Assembly (NCBI RefSeq): GCF_011745365.1
Contig: NW_024468915.1
Location: forward strand, 288,653 to 352,652
Direction: 5' to 3'
DNA from: Cryphonectria parasitica EP155
Lineage: Eukaryota > Ascomycota > Sordariomycetes > Diaporthales > Cryphonectriaceae
DNA length: 64,000 nt
In this document: piece after piece, positions 55,488 to 64,000 of the stretch
Position numbering within the stretch: the stretch's first letter is position 1
Layout of the letters: each line of letters begins with the position of its first letter
Notes under the pieces: generated by a model
The model's input: the letters and a program-made list of their open reading frames with translations, nothing else
The model's database searches: none
Told to the model about the DNA's origin: nothing
Program-made: the position numbers and the translations under genes

Positions 55488-56115
55488 ATTAAGTGTTACT
55501 TGTGGCGCCGTCATCGAAGGGGATCTGAGTCTGTCCCAATTCGTTGCGGGGCGGTGATCGAAGGGGGTCGAGGCCTGACGGGCCCAAGAATGGCTGGATA
55601 ACTCGAATGTTGTATCGTTAAGCTTGGTTTTCGCTGATTATAAGCAATGGGGCATCGTCTGGGTCCACTGCGTTCTCGTCTTCGCGAGCTCAGCGAGTTG
55701 TTGCTTCTTGGTTGATTTCTTGGAGGTGAAACGCGAGTGCCACTTCTTCAGCTTGCGTTAGCAGACGGCAGAGGTATTGGTCGTGGTCTCCTGCTCTAAG
55801 CTCGCAGGCTTTGATAAACTTTGTCCATTTGAGGAGATCGATGAGTATCCCTTCCTCTTTAGCTGTGTCAGCGACGATGCACAGGCGCTGCATGGCATTC
55901 TTGCGTATAGTGCTCTATCGGACTCCGTCTCGAATGTGGCTGAATAGTTTCCCGAAGTCGGGGATTTCAAGATCGTAGCGACTCATTTGTTTGAAGAGAC
56001 GCGCATCTCGACGGTTCTGTCGATTGCGCGACGACGACAGACTACGTCTGTCACTCATGGTGTGCGTTCATCGGTTATGGGCTGGTTCACATTGATCTAG
56101 GAATTAAGTGTTACT
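55488..56115 (-). mobile_element. 628-bp module bounded by 13-bp direct repeats (possible transposon relic)
   Basis: ATTAAGTGTTACT occurs at 55488-55500 and again at 56103-56115, flanking the broken reading frame 55690-56058. Long target-site duplications of this size are typical of LINE-type insertions; alternatively these are the ends of a small element. TGGCGCCG directly inside the left copy (55503-55510) resembles a tRNA-primed start of an LTR retrotransposon, but LTRs were not found. An AATAAA lies just outside the left repeat on the minus strand. Element class unresolved. Confidence 0.3.
55690..56058 (-). pseudogene. 122-codon reading frame interrupted by one TAG, unknown
   Basis: From ATG 56058 the frame reads a basic N terminus (MSDRRSLSSSRNRQNRRDAR) then LFKQMSRYDLEIPDFGKLFS; codon 48 is TAG; the same frame then continues to a TGA at 55690-55692 with an amphipathic, charged, helical-looking sequence (LLKWTKFIKACELRAGDHDQ, LLTQAEEVALAFHLQEINQE). 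One nonsense codon in an otherwise open frame suggests a recently broken gene; CGA-TAG could come from CGA-CAG by a C-to-T change, the direction of RIP. A 36-nt intron removing the stop is too short and lacks a donor. I know no family for it. Confidence 0.35.
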
Positions 56116-56371
56116 CTAGAACTAGTCCCTGCAGCGGTTTAAGCCTGTACCAATTGGGAGCTGACGTAATGCGTATTAATAGCACGCTACTGCTGCAACA
56201 AACAGCAGACGAGCTACGTAAGTATGAATCTGCGTTTATATCCACAGGACAAGGCAGCCAAGCCTCATCGCTCCCACATAGATGCATGTGGTTTTCTTGG
56301 GGGGTTTTATTTATTTTTATTTTTATTTTTTTCGAACAAGGCTGTCTCTCTATCGCCCGCAGACAGTGACT

Positions 56372-58419
56372 ATGGGACAGACGCTGTCGAGTAGCGATGA
56401 TGGAAAGAAATGGACACACGAGGAATTAAGAAGGGCGCTGGTAAGCAAAAGAGGCATTCGTACCATTGAGCCGCCCATCCCCTCTGGTCGCAGTTCAAGT
56501 ACTGATTACATGGAAACTATCCACGCGCTCAAAAAATGACAGGCAGCCAAATTCCTCGAAAAGTGCTTTACCCCTATCGAATCATACTCCCTCAAAGACA
56601 ACTTCAAAAGCCTGGCCGACGTCCAGCAGAATACGCTGTACCTAAGCGATGATGTCCTCGCGCGTTTCCTCGAGATCCCCGATGTGCTCCATGTCTCGCC
56701 GGTTCTGTTCCAGATGATGTCCAGCGTGGGGGCATTCCCCTGTCAGAGAGATGCGCCGGTGATCTTAGGATTCGAAGAGGTAGTCATAGCCGTCACTCTC
56801 CTGACAGCCAGGTGGGCACGTGTCTTGTCAAAGGGTGTCTCTGCCAGAAAGAAGCTCCTATTCAAGAGCATGGCCGTCTATGACCGGGCACACGACGCGG
56901 TAGAAGACGCAGCAGGTGAGGATGACCGGACAAGAAAGGAGGAGGATGACAACGACCACAAGACCACGGAACGTGCTGTGAGTTCCAGGTCGCATGCCCC
57001 AGGTTTCCGCGTGGACGAGGCCGGCGACGACGAGCCAGATGACGGCATCGAGGCCGAAGAAGATGACGACCTGGTGCTGTCGGCCCTGGATGCGCTCCAC
57101 GTTGACGACGCGTTCAAGCTCGGCAACAAGGAGACCATTCACGGGGCCTTGATCCCGGCTGACAACTTCAGGCGGCTTATCACGCTCCTCCTCCTAATGG
57201 CCCCAGTGGCCCCAAATGAGAGAATATCGCGATACCCCGTAGAGATCGAGAGCCTTCTCTCAGTTGCAGATAGCACCCTTGCTTCGTTTGTCAACGTCGA
57301 GAGGGCACCCGGCATTAATTTTAAGGCATTCAGTCGAGTCATGGACCTACTTCCGCGCATGCTAGACCCTTTGAACACACTATTCGAACACTTCCTTTTC
57401 TCCAGGAATCTCGACTTTACGAAGCATAAGAACCAGAACGACAGACCAGCAGAGGCATCCAGTGAGGCTGAACAACCAGCCGCCCCCTTACTCCCACAAG
57501 CTGGGTCCATTCTGAACCACGCTACATTATCACAATTGTCCTTCTTCATCGACGGCTCGACTCTCTTCCACCGTTTGAGACTGTTGTATTCGGGAGACCG
57601 AGATGGCTTCTCCATGGTAAGAGAGACCCTAACCCCCGGCGAGGAGCCATGGAAATCTCGGTGGCTTGCTGAATATAAAAAACCACGATCCAATAGGGCT
57701 CCTTTGAGAGCGGTGTCTTCAACTGGCGGGCTCCTAGCATCCTTCTTGTTAGAGGTAGCCGTATACATAGCTCTCCCGGCGACAGCAGCTCACGCTTCCC
57801 AGCGTCCCTGCCGCCCAGACGATTTCCAGACGAGTCGACCTCGGATAACGTGACTTTTGGCCTCTACGTAAGCCAGCCATGGAAGGAGAGCCACAAGCAG
57901 TGTTTTGGGGACACGGACACTACTCTCTTCCAGCTCGAACCCATCCAAGACATCCTGGCAGCCTCGAGCGTTAATAGGGATTACGTGTCATTCCTCAGAA
58001 CAGGATCAAGCGGCGCCAACGCAGGTGTAGGGGCGGGGAACCCTCCGCCCAAAGCTTCGGCCTCGCACAGGACGACGAACACCACACATCTCGGGTCGGT
58101 GTCACTGCTGCTTGACTCGAGCTTCGAGTTCGGGGTCTTCACGCACGACCTCACCATGCGTGGCGGAGCCTTCCAGAACAGCGTGCTCCGCAAAAAGGAC
58201 TTTCAGACCTATTTCGAGATCGAGAGCCTAGAGGTCTGGGGGTGTGGAGGAGACGAAGAAGCTAAGCGCCAAGCAGCGGAGTGGGCATTTGAAGAGAGAG
58301 AGGCCGAGGCGAGGCGGCGTATCAACCTGGGCACCGGGGACATCGAGGCCGACAGGGCTCTGCTTGAGCTTGCGGGACTCGTGGGTGGTACCAACCGAAG
58401 TGGTGGTTCAATGGCTTAG
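56372..58419 (+). CDS. RTC5: TLD-domain protein Rtc5
   Basis: Exons 56372-56440, 56543-57616 and 57697-58419, all phase 0; product about 621 aa. The start MGQTLSSS has Gly2 and Ser6, a good N-myristoylation signal, in line with vacuolar-membrane location in yeast. Exon 2 gives AAKFLEKCFTPIESYSLKDN, ARFLEIPDVLHVSPVLFQMM and GAFPCQRDAPVILGFEEVV, the conserved N-terminal region. The TLD domain begins near 345 (LSQLSFFIDGSTLFHRLRLL), crosses intron 2 (GFSM-GSFESGVFNWRAPSIL) and ends with DFQTYFEIESLEVWGCGGDE. TLD proteins Rtc5 and Oxr1 bind V-ATPase and favour disassembly of the V1 and Vo sectors. A strongly acidic insert (about 138-200) is disordered. It converges on RCF1 with 326 bp between the stops. 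Confidence 0.92.
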
Positions 58420-58745
58420 ACCTTGGCGATATGGCTCGTTGATGACAACATGAAAGACCTGTGGTGTGGTGTCGAGATATGCTTTTTCTGAGAAAGGGTG
58501 GGAGGGCCTGAATGAACGCACCGCAAAACATTCCAGCCAGACTAGATCATGGACTATATACACGATGTCCCGCATCCACGGTGACAGAAAAGATGAGTAC
58601 ACACACACAAGTACTATTCAAGATATTGAACCAGGACACACTTTCATGAATGTCATTCTTGCTATGGAGGGGAGTCTCGTGGCGTCTCGTCAGTTCGAGC
58701 GAGACCGGGTTTCGCCGATGGTTGCCAGGTCGAGATCGGGGGGTA
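58420..58745. other. short convergent intergenic
   Basis: 326 bp shared 3' flank of RTC5 and RCF1; no other feature. Confidence 0.5.
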
Positions 58746-59628
58746 TCATTTCTGGGACGGACCAGAGTCAGATTTGGGCCGTGAAGTCTCGTCCTTTTCT
58801 TGAACTGGGGATTTTGAGCCGCCGCCCAACCATCCAGGAAGCCCCCAGCCCGAGCTGCCCGTGCTGCTCGGCGAGTCACCCGCTAGTGCCGCATCGGCCT
58901 CACTCCTCCTCGCCTCGGAGGCACGGAAGTTGTCCCTGGCGGCGTTGGCATCGGCAGCCTTCTTCTTCTCCTTGCGCCTCTCTAGCATCGCGCGCAGATC
59001 CTTCTCTTCCTCGTCGCGGGCCTCGAGCTCGCGGATCCACTTCTGGCGCTTTTCCTCTGCCTTCTCCTCCTGCTGCTGCTTCCACGTCTCCCGCTCCTTG
59101 TGACGCTCGGCTCCGAAGTACAGGCCTCCTGCGACCATGGCGGCGACCGTAAAGCCCTGGGCCAGGACACGCGCGCGGAACATGCGCTGCACTTGGTGGT
59201 GGTCGCCTTTGCGCATGGCGCGGTAGGCGTTGGTGAAGGCGGCGACGGTCAGAAGGCATCCTAGATAGCAGCGAGAGGTTTTGGTCAGTCTCTCAAGAAC
59301 CCAGCAGCGGGGGAAGGTGAGGAGGTGTCGGCTGAGTCGGCGCGGGTATGCGACATACCGAGGGGGACCAGAGGTTCCTGCTTCATACGGCGCAGAACCT
59401 TTTGAAGACCGCTCTCATTGTAAAACTCTCTGCTCAGCGAAAAGATGCCGGTCAGCATGTGCATTTGTAAAGACATCTCACCCGTGCTGCCCCATGCCAT
59501 AATGCTGAGGTACCATCAAGAAGGGTGGCGAGGAGGTATTGCGAGAAGGTGTGGACTTTGGGCGGAGGATCGTACTCATTCTCATCAAAGCTGGATGGCA
59601 GCGGCCTGCCACTGACTGGACTTGTCAT
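58746..59628 (-). CDS. RCF1: respiratory supercomplex factor 1 (HIG1 domain)
   Basis: Exons 59628-59576, 59429-59359 and 59260-58746; introns 146 and 98 nt; product about 212 aa. Spliced, the start reads PLPSSFDENEEFYNESGLQK followed by VLRRMKQEPLVPLGCLLTVA, the typical Rcf1 N terminus and first HIG1 helix. The second block, RKGDHHQVQRMFRARVLAQG, carries the QxxxxRxRxxxQ pattern and second membrane helix (FTVAAMVAGGLYFGAERHK). Rcf1 sits in the inner mitochondrial membrane and helps assembly of cytochrome c oxidase and III-IV supercomplexes. The C-terminal half is a Glu/Lys/Arg-rich helix (ETWKQQQEEKAEEKRQKWIR) and a Gly/Ser-rich tail. The first two exons are short and were recovered only by splice consensus and family match. 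Confidence 0.92.
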
Positions 59629-60440
59629 TGTGAGTTGGATTATTCTTTCACTATGTTGTGTATAGTTGAGGCACTGTGGAGGAGAAGGAGAAGGAGGGGG
59701 TTTATGCAGAGCATCGCTCTGTGCGCATAGAGGCTGAAAGTGAATTTAGGTGATGTGATGTGATGCAATGACTTTTTGGGGTTTGGGGCTCTTCGAGTCG
59801 AACATTGTACCGTAGCACAGAGGGGTACGCATGGGTGGGTACCTCTGTACCTTGTACCTCAAATGCCTGGCACGGTACTGGGCAATGGCTGCAGCAGAGG
59901 ACAGGGGTGAGCTTCTCAGCACCCTGCAGCTAGGTTGCAGAAGCTACCTGATCTGTACTTTGAGCCTCGCCATCAATTCCTTACACCCACTCAAGCATCA
60001 TGTCCATTCGAGGAGGGCCAGAGAGGGCCAAAAACTCTTGAGTATGATCCTGGGGCTCGTAGATTTTACACAACTCAAGAGCATGTCTGTGAAAGAGCAT
60101 TTTACTTCTGCAATCTCCAGGTTAGAATGAATCAGTCTGTAAATGCAAGGGCCAGAACCCCACCATCAGTAGTCTGGTTTTCAGGGTACCAGTCATGTAC
60201 TGGTTAGTATACTGTCATAAGATAGCCTCCGACGTCGCTACTACTGCTGCTGCTACTGGGAGTCATCTTTTTTCCCTTCATTTCTTCTTATACTTCTGTT
60301 CGCACACCCCTTTCAAGCCATCCTGGTCTTCTGCTGACTACATAAAATAATTCAGTCAAGGTCTGGTCTCCTATATGCTCCCAATTGGACCTGTACAACC
60401 ACAGACTATTCACACTGACCACAGCCACCACAAACAGACC
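59629..60440. promoter_or_regulatory. shared divergent promoter, RCF1 / ILV1, with GTAC cluster
   Basis: 812 bp between divergent starts. Six GTAC tetranucleotides fall within 59807-59878. No TGACTCA (general amino-acid control site) was seen for ILV1. Confidence 0.5.
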
Positions 60441-62243
60441 ATGCCAACACCGTTGGAGCAGGCTGATAGCAACGGACAGGATGGGCACGATGCCCACACG
60501 CCATCAGTTCAAGACCAAGGGCAAGATGACCACCGTGGACATACCGCCAGGACGCCCAGCATGACGGCGCTGGCCATGACCGAGTACAGCGCCAATCCCT
60601 TAACCCTCTCCTCCTCCTCACCCTCTAGTCGCGTCCGCAAGATTGTACCCGCCGAATTTATCCTCCCTAGCGGTCATCCTGACTACCTGCGCCTTATCCT
60701 GACTTCGAGAGTCTACGAGGTCTGCACCGAGACCTCCCTCACCCCGGCCGTCAACCTTAGCAACCGCCTTGAGTGCAATGTCCTGCTCAAGCGTGAGGAT
60801 GAACAGCCCGTCTTCAGCTTCAAGCTGCGCGGCGCGTACAACAAGATGGCCCATCTCGAGCCCAACGAGAGCTGGCGTGGCGTTGTTTGCTGTAGTGCCG
60901 GCAACCACGCCCAGGGCGTCGCATACTCGGCCCGCAAGCTCAAGATTCCCGCCACTATCATCATGCCTGAGGGCACCCCGAGCATCAAGCACCTCAATGT
61001 TTCTCGCTTGGGTGGCCATGTCGTCCTGCACGGGGCCGACTTTGATGCTGCCAAGGAGGAGTGCGCGCGCAGGGAGCAGCAGGACGGCCTGATCAATATC
61101 CCACCGTTCGACGACCCCTATGTCATTGCCGGTCAGGGCACCATCGGCCTTGAGCTCCTACGCCAGACCAACATACAGAAGCTCGAGGCCGTCTTCTGTT
61201 GTGTCGGCGGTGGCGGCCTGCTCGCAGGCGTAGGCGTCTATGTGAAGCGTATTGCCCCTCACGTCAAGGTCATTGGTGTCGAGACCCATGACGCCAATGC
61301 TCTGGCACAGTCCCTCGCCAAGGGTGAGCGCGTCGTTCTTCAGGAGGTCGGTCTGTTCGCCGATGGTGCCGCCGTCAAACAGGTGGGTGAGGAGACCTTT
61401 CGCATCTGTCAGGAGGTGGTCGACGAGATCATCCAAGTCTCGACGGACGAGACCTGCGCTGCCATCAAGGACGTCTTTGAGGATACGCGCTCCATCGTCG
61501 AGCCCGCTGGGGCCTTGGCAGTAGCTGGTCTGAAGAAGTGGGTGGCTGCACACCCTTCCTCTGATCCAAACCGGTCTCTTGTCGCCATCACGAGTGGCGC
61601 AAACATGAACTTTGACCGCCTTCGTTTTGTCGCCGAGCGCGCCGATGTGGGTGCTGGGAAGGAGGTCCTCCTGGCCTGCTACATCCCCGAGCGACCTGGG
61701 TCTTTTGCCAAACTCATCAGTGCCATCCTCCCTCACGCTGTCACCGAATTCAGCTATCGGTATACTGCCTCCTCGGGCGCGAATGTGCTCCTTGGCCTGA
61801 GTCTTATGGCAGCGGCATCGCAGCGCTCATCCGAGCTGCAGGGTCTGATGCACCGCATTGACTCCATAAGCAGCGATGAGAACGGGCAGTTTTCGGTCAC
61901 GGATCTCTCTGGTGACGAATTGGCCAAGAGCCACATCCGCTATCTGGTTGGCGGTACATCCAGCGTGCCCAACGAGCGTCTATACATGTTCAACTTCCCC
62001 GAGAGACCCGGCGCGCTCGACAAATTCTTGAACACATTGCGGCCGGAGCACAACATCAGCTTGTTCCAGTACCGCAACTCTGGTGGGGATACCGCCAAGA
62101 TTCTTGCCGGCATCCTGTGCCCCGAGCATGAGGTCAAAGATCTTGAGCAGTATCTCGGTAAACTGGGTTATTCATGGATAGATTGCACCGACTCGCCCGT
62201 CTTCAAGACATTCCTACGCAGCAAGCCAGATTCCCCATCTTGA
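60441..62243 (+). CDS. ILV1: biosynthetic L-threonine ammonia-lyase (threonine deaminase)
   Basis: Single exon, 600 aa from ATG 60441 (A at -3); an in-frame ATG at 60375 in poor context would add 22 residues, and one at 60561 ([10 protein letters not shown]) would shorten it. It deaminates threonine to 2-oxobutanoate, the first step of isoleucine synthesis, in mitochondria. The PLP enzyme core (about 65-370) shows the lysine in [11 protein letters not shown] (Lys128), [20 protein letters not shown] and the PLP-phosphate glycine loop [13 protein letters not shown]. Two ACT-like regulatory domains follow ([20 protein letters not shown] and [20 protein letters not shown]), marking the allosteric, isoleucine-inhibited anabolic enzyme rather than the catabolic one. 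The first ~60 residues are His/Asp/Gln-rich and not a clear mitochondrial presequence. Confidence 0.94.
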   Translation: MPTPLEQADSNGQDGHDAHTPSVQDQGQDDHRGHTARTPSMTALAMTEYSANPLTLSSSSPSSRVRKIVPAEFILPSGHPDYLRLILTSRVYEVCTETSLTPAVNLSNRLECNVLLKREDEQPVFSFKLRGAYNKMAHLEPNESWRGVVCCSAGNHAQGVAYSARKLKIPATIIMPEGTPSIKHLNVSRLGGHVVLHGADFDAAKEECARREQQDGLINIPPFDDPYVIAGQGTIGLELLRQTNIQKLEAVFCCVGGGGLLAGVGVYVKRIAPHVKVIGVETHDANALAQSLAKGERVVLQEVGLFADGAAVKQVGEETFRICQEVVDEIIQVSTDETCAAIKDVFEDTRSIVEPAGALAVAGLKKWVAAHPSSDPNRSLVAITSGANMNFDRLRFVAERADVGAGKEVLLACYIPERPGSFAKLISAILPHAVTEFSYRYTASSGANVLLGLSLMAAASQRSSELQGLMHRIDSISSDENGQFSVTDLSGDELAKSHIRYLVGGTSSVPNERLYMFNFPERPGALDKFLNTLRPEHNISLFQYRNSGGDTAKILAGILCPEHEVKDLEQYLGKLGYSWIDCTDSPVFKTFLRSKPDSPS

Positions 62244-63281
62244 TCATCTGATCGTGCAAGGTCGTCATCAGCACGATGCTGTCCAGACCGGTGAAAACAT
62301 ACGTGCAGCCTGAAGGCGGCAGAAGCAGGGAACGTGTCCGTCAAGAAAGTCCCTGCGACGGGCAGTCCGCCTGCTCTCCACGCCACGCAGCAACAGCCTC
62401 GCCCACAGGTCACAAGTCTCGGTCTGAATGAATGTGCCATATTCAGTGGATGGTTGTACCACGGTAATGCCGAGGTTCCTCGCCGAGGTTCCTCCTCGAG
62501 GCGTCGCACTCAAGGTGGCTCTCTTGTGTGTTTCAAGAAGCCTCGGGCAGCTTGTGATAGCTTATGGAAGAATCAACAATTTTGTATGTGGGGAGGGGGG
62601 GCTGGGGGGCTTGCGCCTCTCGAAGCACACAGACATGGAATTGCGCTGGGCATTGAGGCATTTGTAAAGCTCTTGATACCCTGGGCCCTTCATACTGCCT
62701 CGCAGTGTGGTTCTGGCCGGTTGTTGACGGCGGAAGCTCTGGAAGTAGCTGCATCTGACTGATGGCCGCGTATTTGCCATGTTTATCTACTAACTGAGCT
62801 GCTGAAGCACATCACCTTCGCTATACCGAAAATAAAGTAAAGGGTTCATGTGAGGCAGCACCCAACTTCAAGTGACCGCCTGTAAACATCCGTAGCCATC
62901 AGTTCATATCCATCTGTCCTACTTGTCTCTTCGCAGTAATATGATCTGGATTTGAATTAGTATACTCATGCTGAGCTCTTGATCTAAGTTGCAGTGGCCA
63001 GCGGGAGGGCCATAGGAATGCAGGCTGTGTATGTTCAACTTCTGGTTTGAAAGCCTTTGAATGAGAATACATACATGGTGAATCCACTGACTGCTTCAGC
63101 TTGAATTCAGCTGCAACATTTTGTCAAGTACAGGAAACAATTCATGAAATCTTGGTCTAATTACTCAATTAGGAATCTATGGCGACTCAAGGGTAGAGGA
63201 CCACGAAATTGCAAAGACGCGCAGTTTCCGGTATCATGACTAGTCAGCTATATGAGTATATACGTCCAGGCGCATTTCAAC
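62244..63281. other. intergenic
   Basis: 1.04 kb after ILV1. The frames at 62,330-62,780 lack protein-like features and are ILV1 3' flank. No other feature recognised. Confidence 0.5.
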
Positions 63282-63353
63282 GCCCGCTTGGCTCAGTGGT
63301 AGAGCGTATCACTAGTAATGATAAGGTCATCAGTTCGATTCTGATAGTGGGCA
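63282..63353 (+). tRNA. tRNA-Thr (anticodon AGT)
   Basis: A 72-nt cloverleaf, no intron. The acceptor stem GCCCGCT pairs with AGTGGGC (one G-T pair), with discriminator A. The D arm is GCTC-AGTGGTA-GAGC. The anticodon stem TATCA/TGATA encloses loop CTAGTAA, anticodon AGT (read as IGU, decoding ACU/ACC/ACA). The T arm is ATCAG-TTCGATT-CTGAT. Internal A and B boxes (TGGCTCAGTGG, GTTCGATTC) are present, and a T6 run 37 nt downstream is a Pol III terminator candidate. Confidence 0.95.
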
Positions 63354-63389
63354 ACACAACACCATCATCGCTATCCAGGCGATCAATTG

Positions 63390-63395
63390 TTTTTT
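63390..63395 (+). terminator. RNA polymerase III T-run terminator for tRNA-Thr
   Basis: Six consecutive T residues, the first such run after the tRNA 3' end. Confidence 0.5.
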
Positions 63396-64000
63396 GCAGA
63401 TTGTCTCATTTGTCCCAAGATTTTCTTTCAGTTTGGTGAGTGAACGTTTCTGATTGTGGTGAGCATATTGACCTCTGCGCCACCGCTGTTTTCATGGCTC
63501 GAACGTAGGTAATAATAACGTCCGATAATTATATTCATGACACCAAAACGGCAAAGCCTCCTGCCAGCCAGCAAGGATGATTCTCGCAATTCATGCGTGC
63601 ATGCACGTTGGACATCAATAGCACACCGGTCACAGTCTGCGTCGTGTTGTCCAGGCTTTCACATGACCTGACCATCATCTTGCCCATCAAAGCCCTGGGC
63701 TGCACCGTTGACGATGCACTTCACGAGCATTTCAAGATCCCGAAGCTTGTGTAAGCATTCAGTGAATTCACGTAGGTCCCTAAAAATTTTGGACTTGTCC
63801 ATGGACAGTGCATCGCATGACGCTTGCATTGATTACGGCCACCTCCTTAGCTGAGGTTCAGGGGCCAGAGAATGCGATATTCATTCACTGCGCCGTGTGT
63901 AACCTCCCCCTCCTTGACAATGAATCGCTCCAGTAGGGACACAACGTTGCTGTTGTGGTGTAGCCAATTGACTATCCATTTCAATTACCGAGATGCGGGG
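63396..64000. other. window end, no firm gene
   Basis: Apart from the weak two-exon candidate at 63593-63854, nothing is recognised up to the right edge. Confidence 0.4.
63593..63854 (+). CDS. possible small or fragmentary two-exon gene, unknown
   Basis: Exon 63593-63750 (ATG, 52 codons plus 2 nt) reads MRACTLDINSTPVTVC... LTIILPIKALGCTVDDALHE, then HFKIPKLV. A canonical donor GTAAGC at 63751 and acceptor GGACAG at 63808 give a 58-nt intron, and exon 63809-63854 closes with ACIDYGHLLS and TGA; total 67 aa. The stretch reads like protein, but I recognise no family, and it may be the surviving end of a larger gene. Confidence 0.25.

Noticed and set aside
55501..55520. LTR retrotransposon primer-binding site at TGGCGCCG
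   Set aside because: No paired LTRs, no TG...CA ends and no gag/pol frames nearby; kept only as an alternative reading of the repeat-bounded module.
59785..59810. B-box-like sequence (GTTCGACTC on the minus strand)
   Set aside because: No cloverleaf can be folded around it: no matching acceptor or anticodon stems.
1..64000. Secondary-metabolite cluster, CRISPR array or defence-like system
   Set aside because: No PKS, NRPS, terpene cyclase (other than primary ERG9), P450, MFS cluster, NLR/HET domain gene or regularly spaced repeats were found; the gene order is mixed housekeeping and secreted enzymes.

Overview
This is a nuclear window from a filamentous ascomycete (Pezizomycotina, most likely Sordariomycetes). 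The evidence is short GT-AG introns of about 60-280 nt, pyrimidine-rich 5' leaders, GC-rich codons, and a clearly fungal gene set: ERG9, GPI14, a GPR1/FUN34-family acetate transporter, RCF1, RTC5, a WSC-domain protein and a proteinase K-like subtilase. I cannot name the genus. All gene models are spliced by eye from splice consensus plus reading-frame and family continuity.

Layout, left to right. 1-692: 5' part of a DUF3445 (heme-dependent oxidative N-demethylase-like) gene on the minus strand, cut by the window edge. 3388-4441: TRAX, divergent from GPI14 (4954-6372). 7140-9168: F-box protein (minus). 12099-13637: secreted S8 protease, convergent with a germinal-centre-type Ste20 kinase (14359-17172). 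18872-20520: squalene synthase. 23130-24118: nucleotide-rhamnose 3,5-epimerase/4-reductase. 25187-26907: DnaJ-X co-chaperone. 27676-30578: NBS1/nibrin, tail-to-tail with a cytochrome b5-domain membrane protein (30889-32016). 33928-35880: disordered coiled-coil protein of unknown function. 36900-37352: VOC/glyoxalase-like protein. 37717-39103: secreted GH43. 40403-41404: ribosomal protein RPS2. 42624-45470: secreted WSC protein. 46672-47954: acetate transporter family protein. 47955-56371: an 8.4-kb gene-poor stretch whose only recognisable object is a 0.6-kb module bounded by 13-bp direct repeats and carrying a broken reading frame. 56372-58419: RTC5, convergent with RCF1 (58746-59628), which is divergent from ILV1 (60441-62243). 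63282-63353: tRNA-Thr(AGT).

The genes do not form an operon, a secondary-metabolite cluster or a defence island. They are mostly housekeeping genes (sterol, GPI-anchor and isoleucine synthesis, translation, DNA-break repair, respiration, V-ATPase regulation) mixed with secreted enzymes. I found no convincing new multi-gene system. The observations most worth a second look are the broken repeat-bounded module at 55.5-56.1 kb, the strong local enrichment of the palindrome GTAC in intergenic DNA, the three families of degenerate peptide repeats in the kinase tail, the triple FFYA-type motif in the unknown 650-aa protein, and an uncharacterised Cys-rich doublet in the WSC protein.
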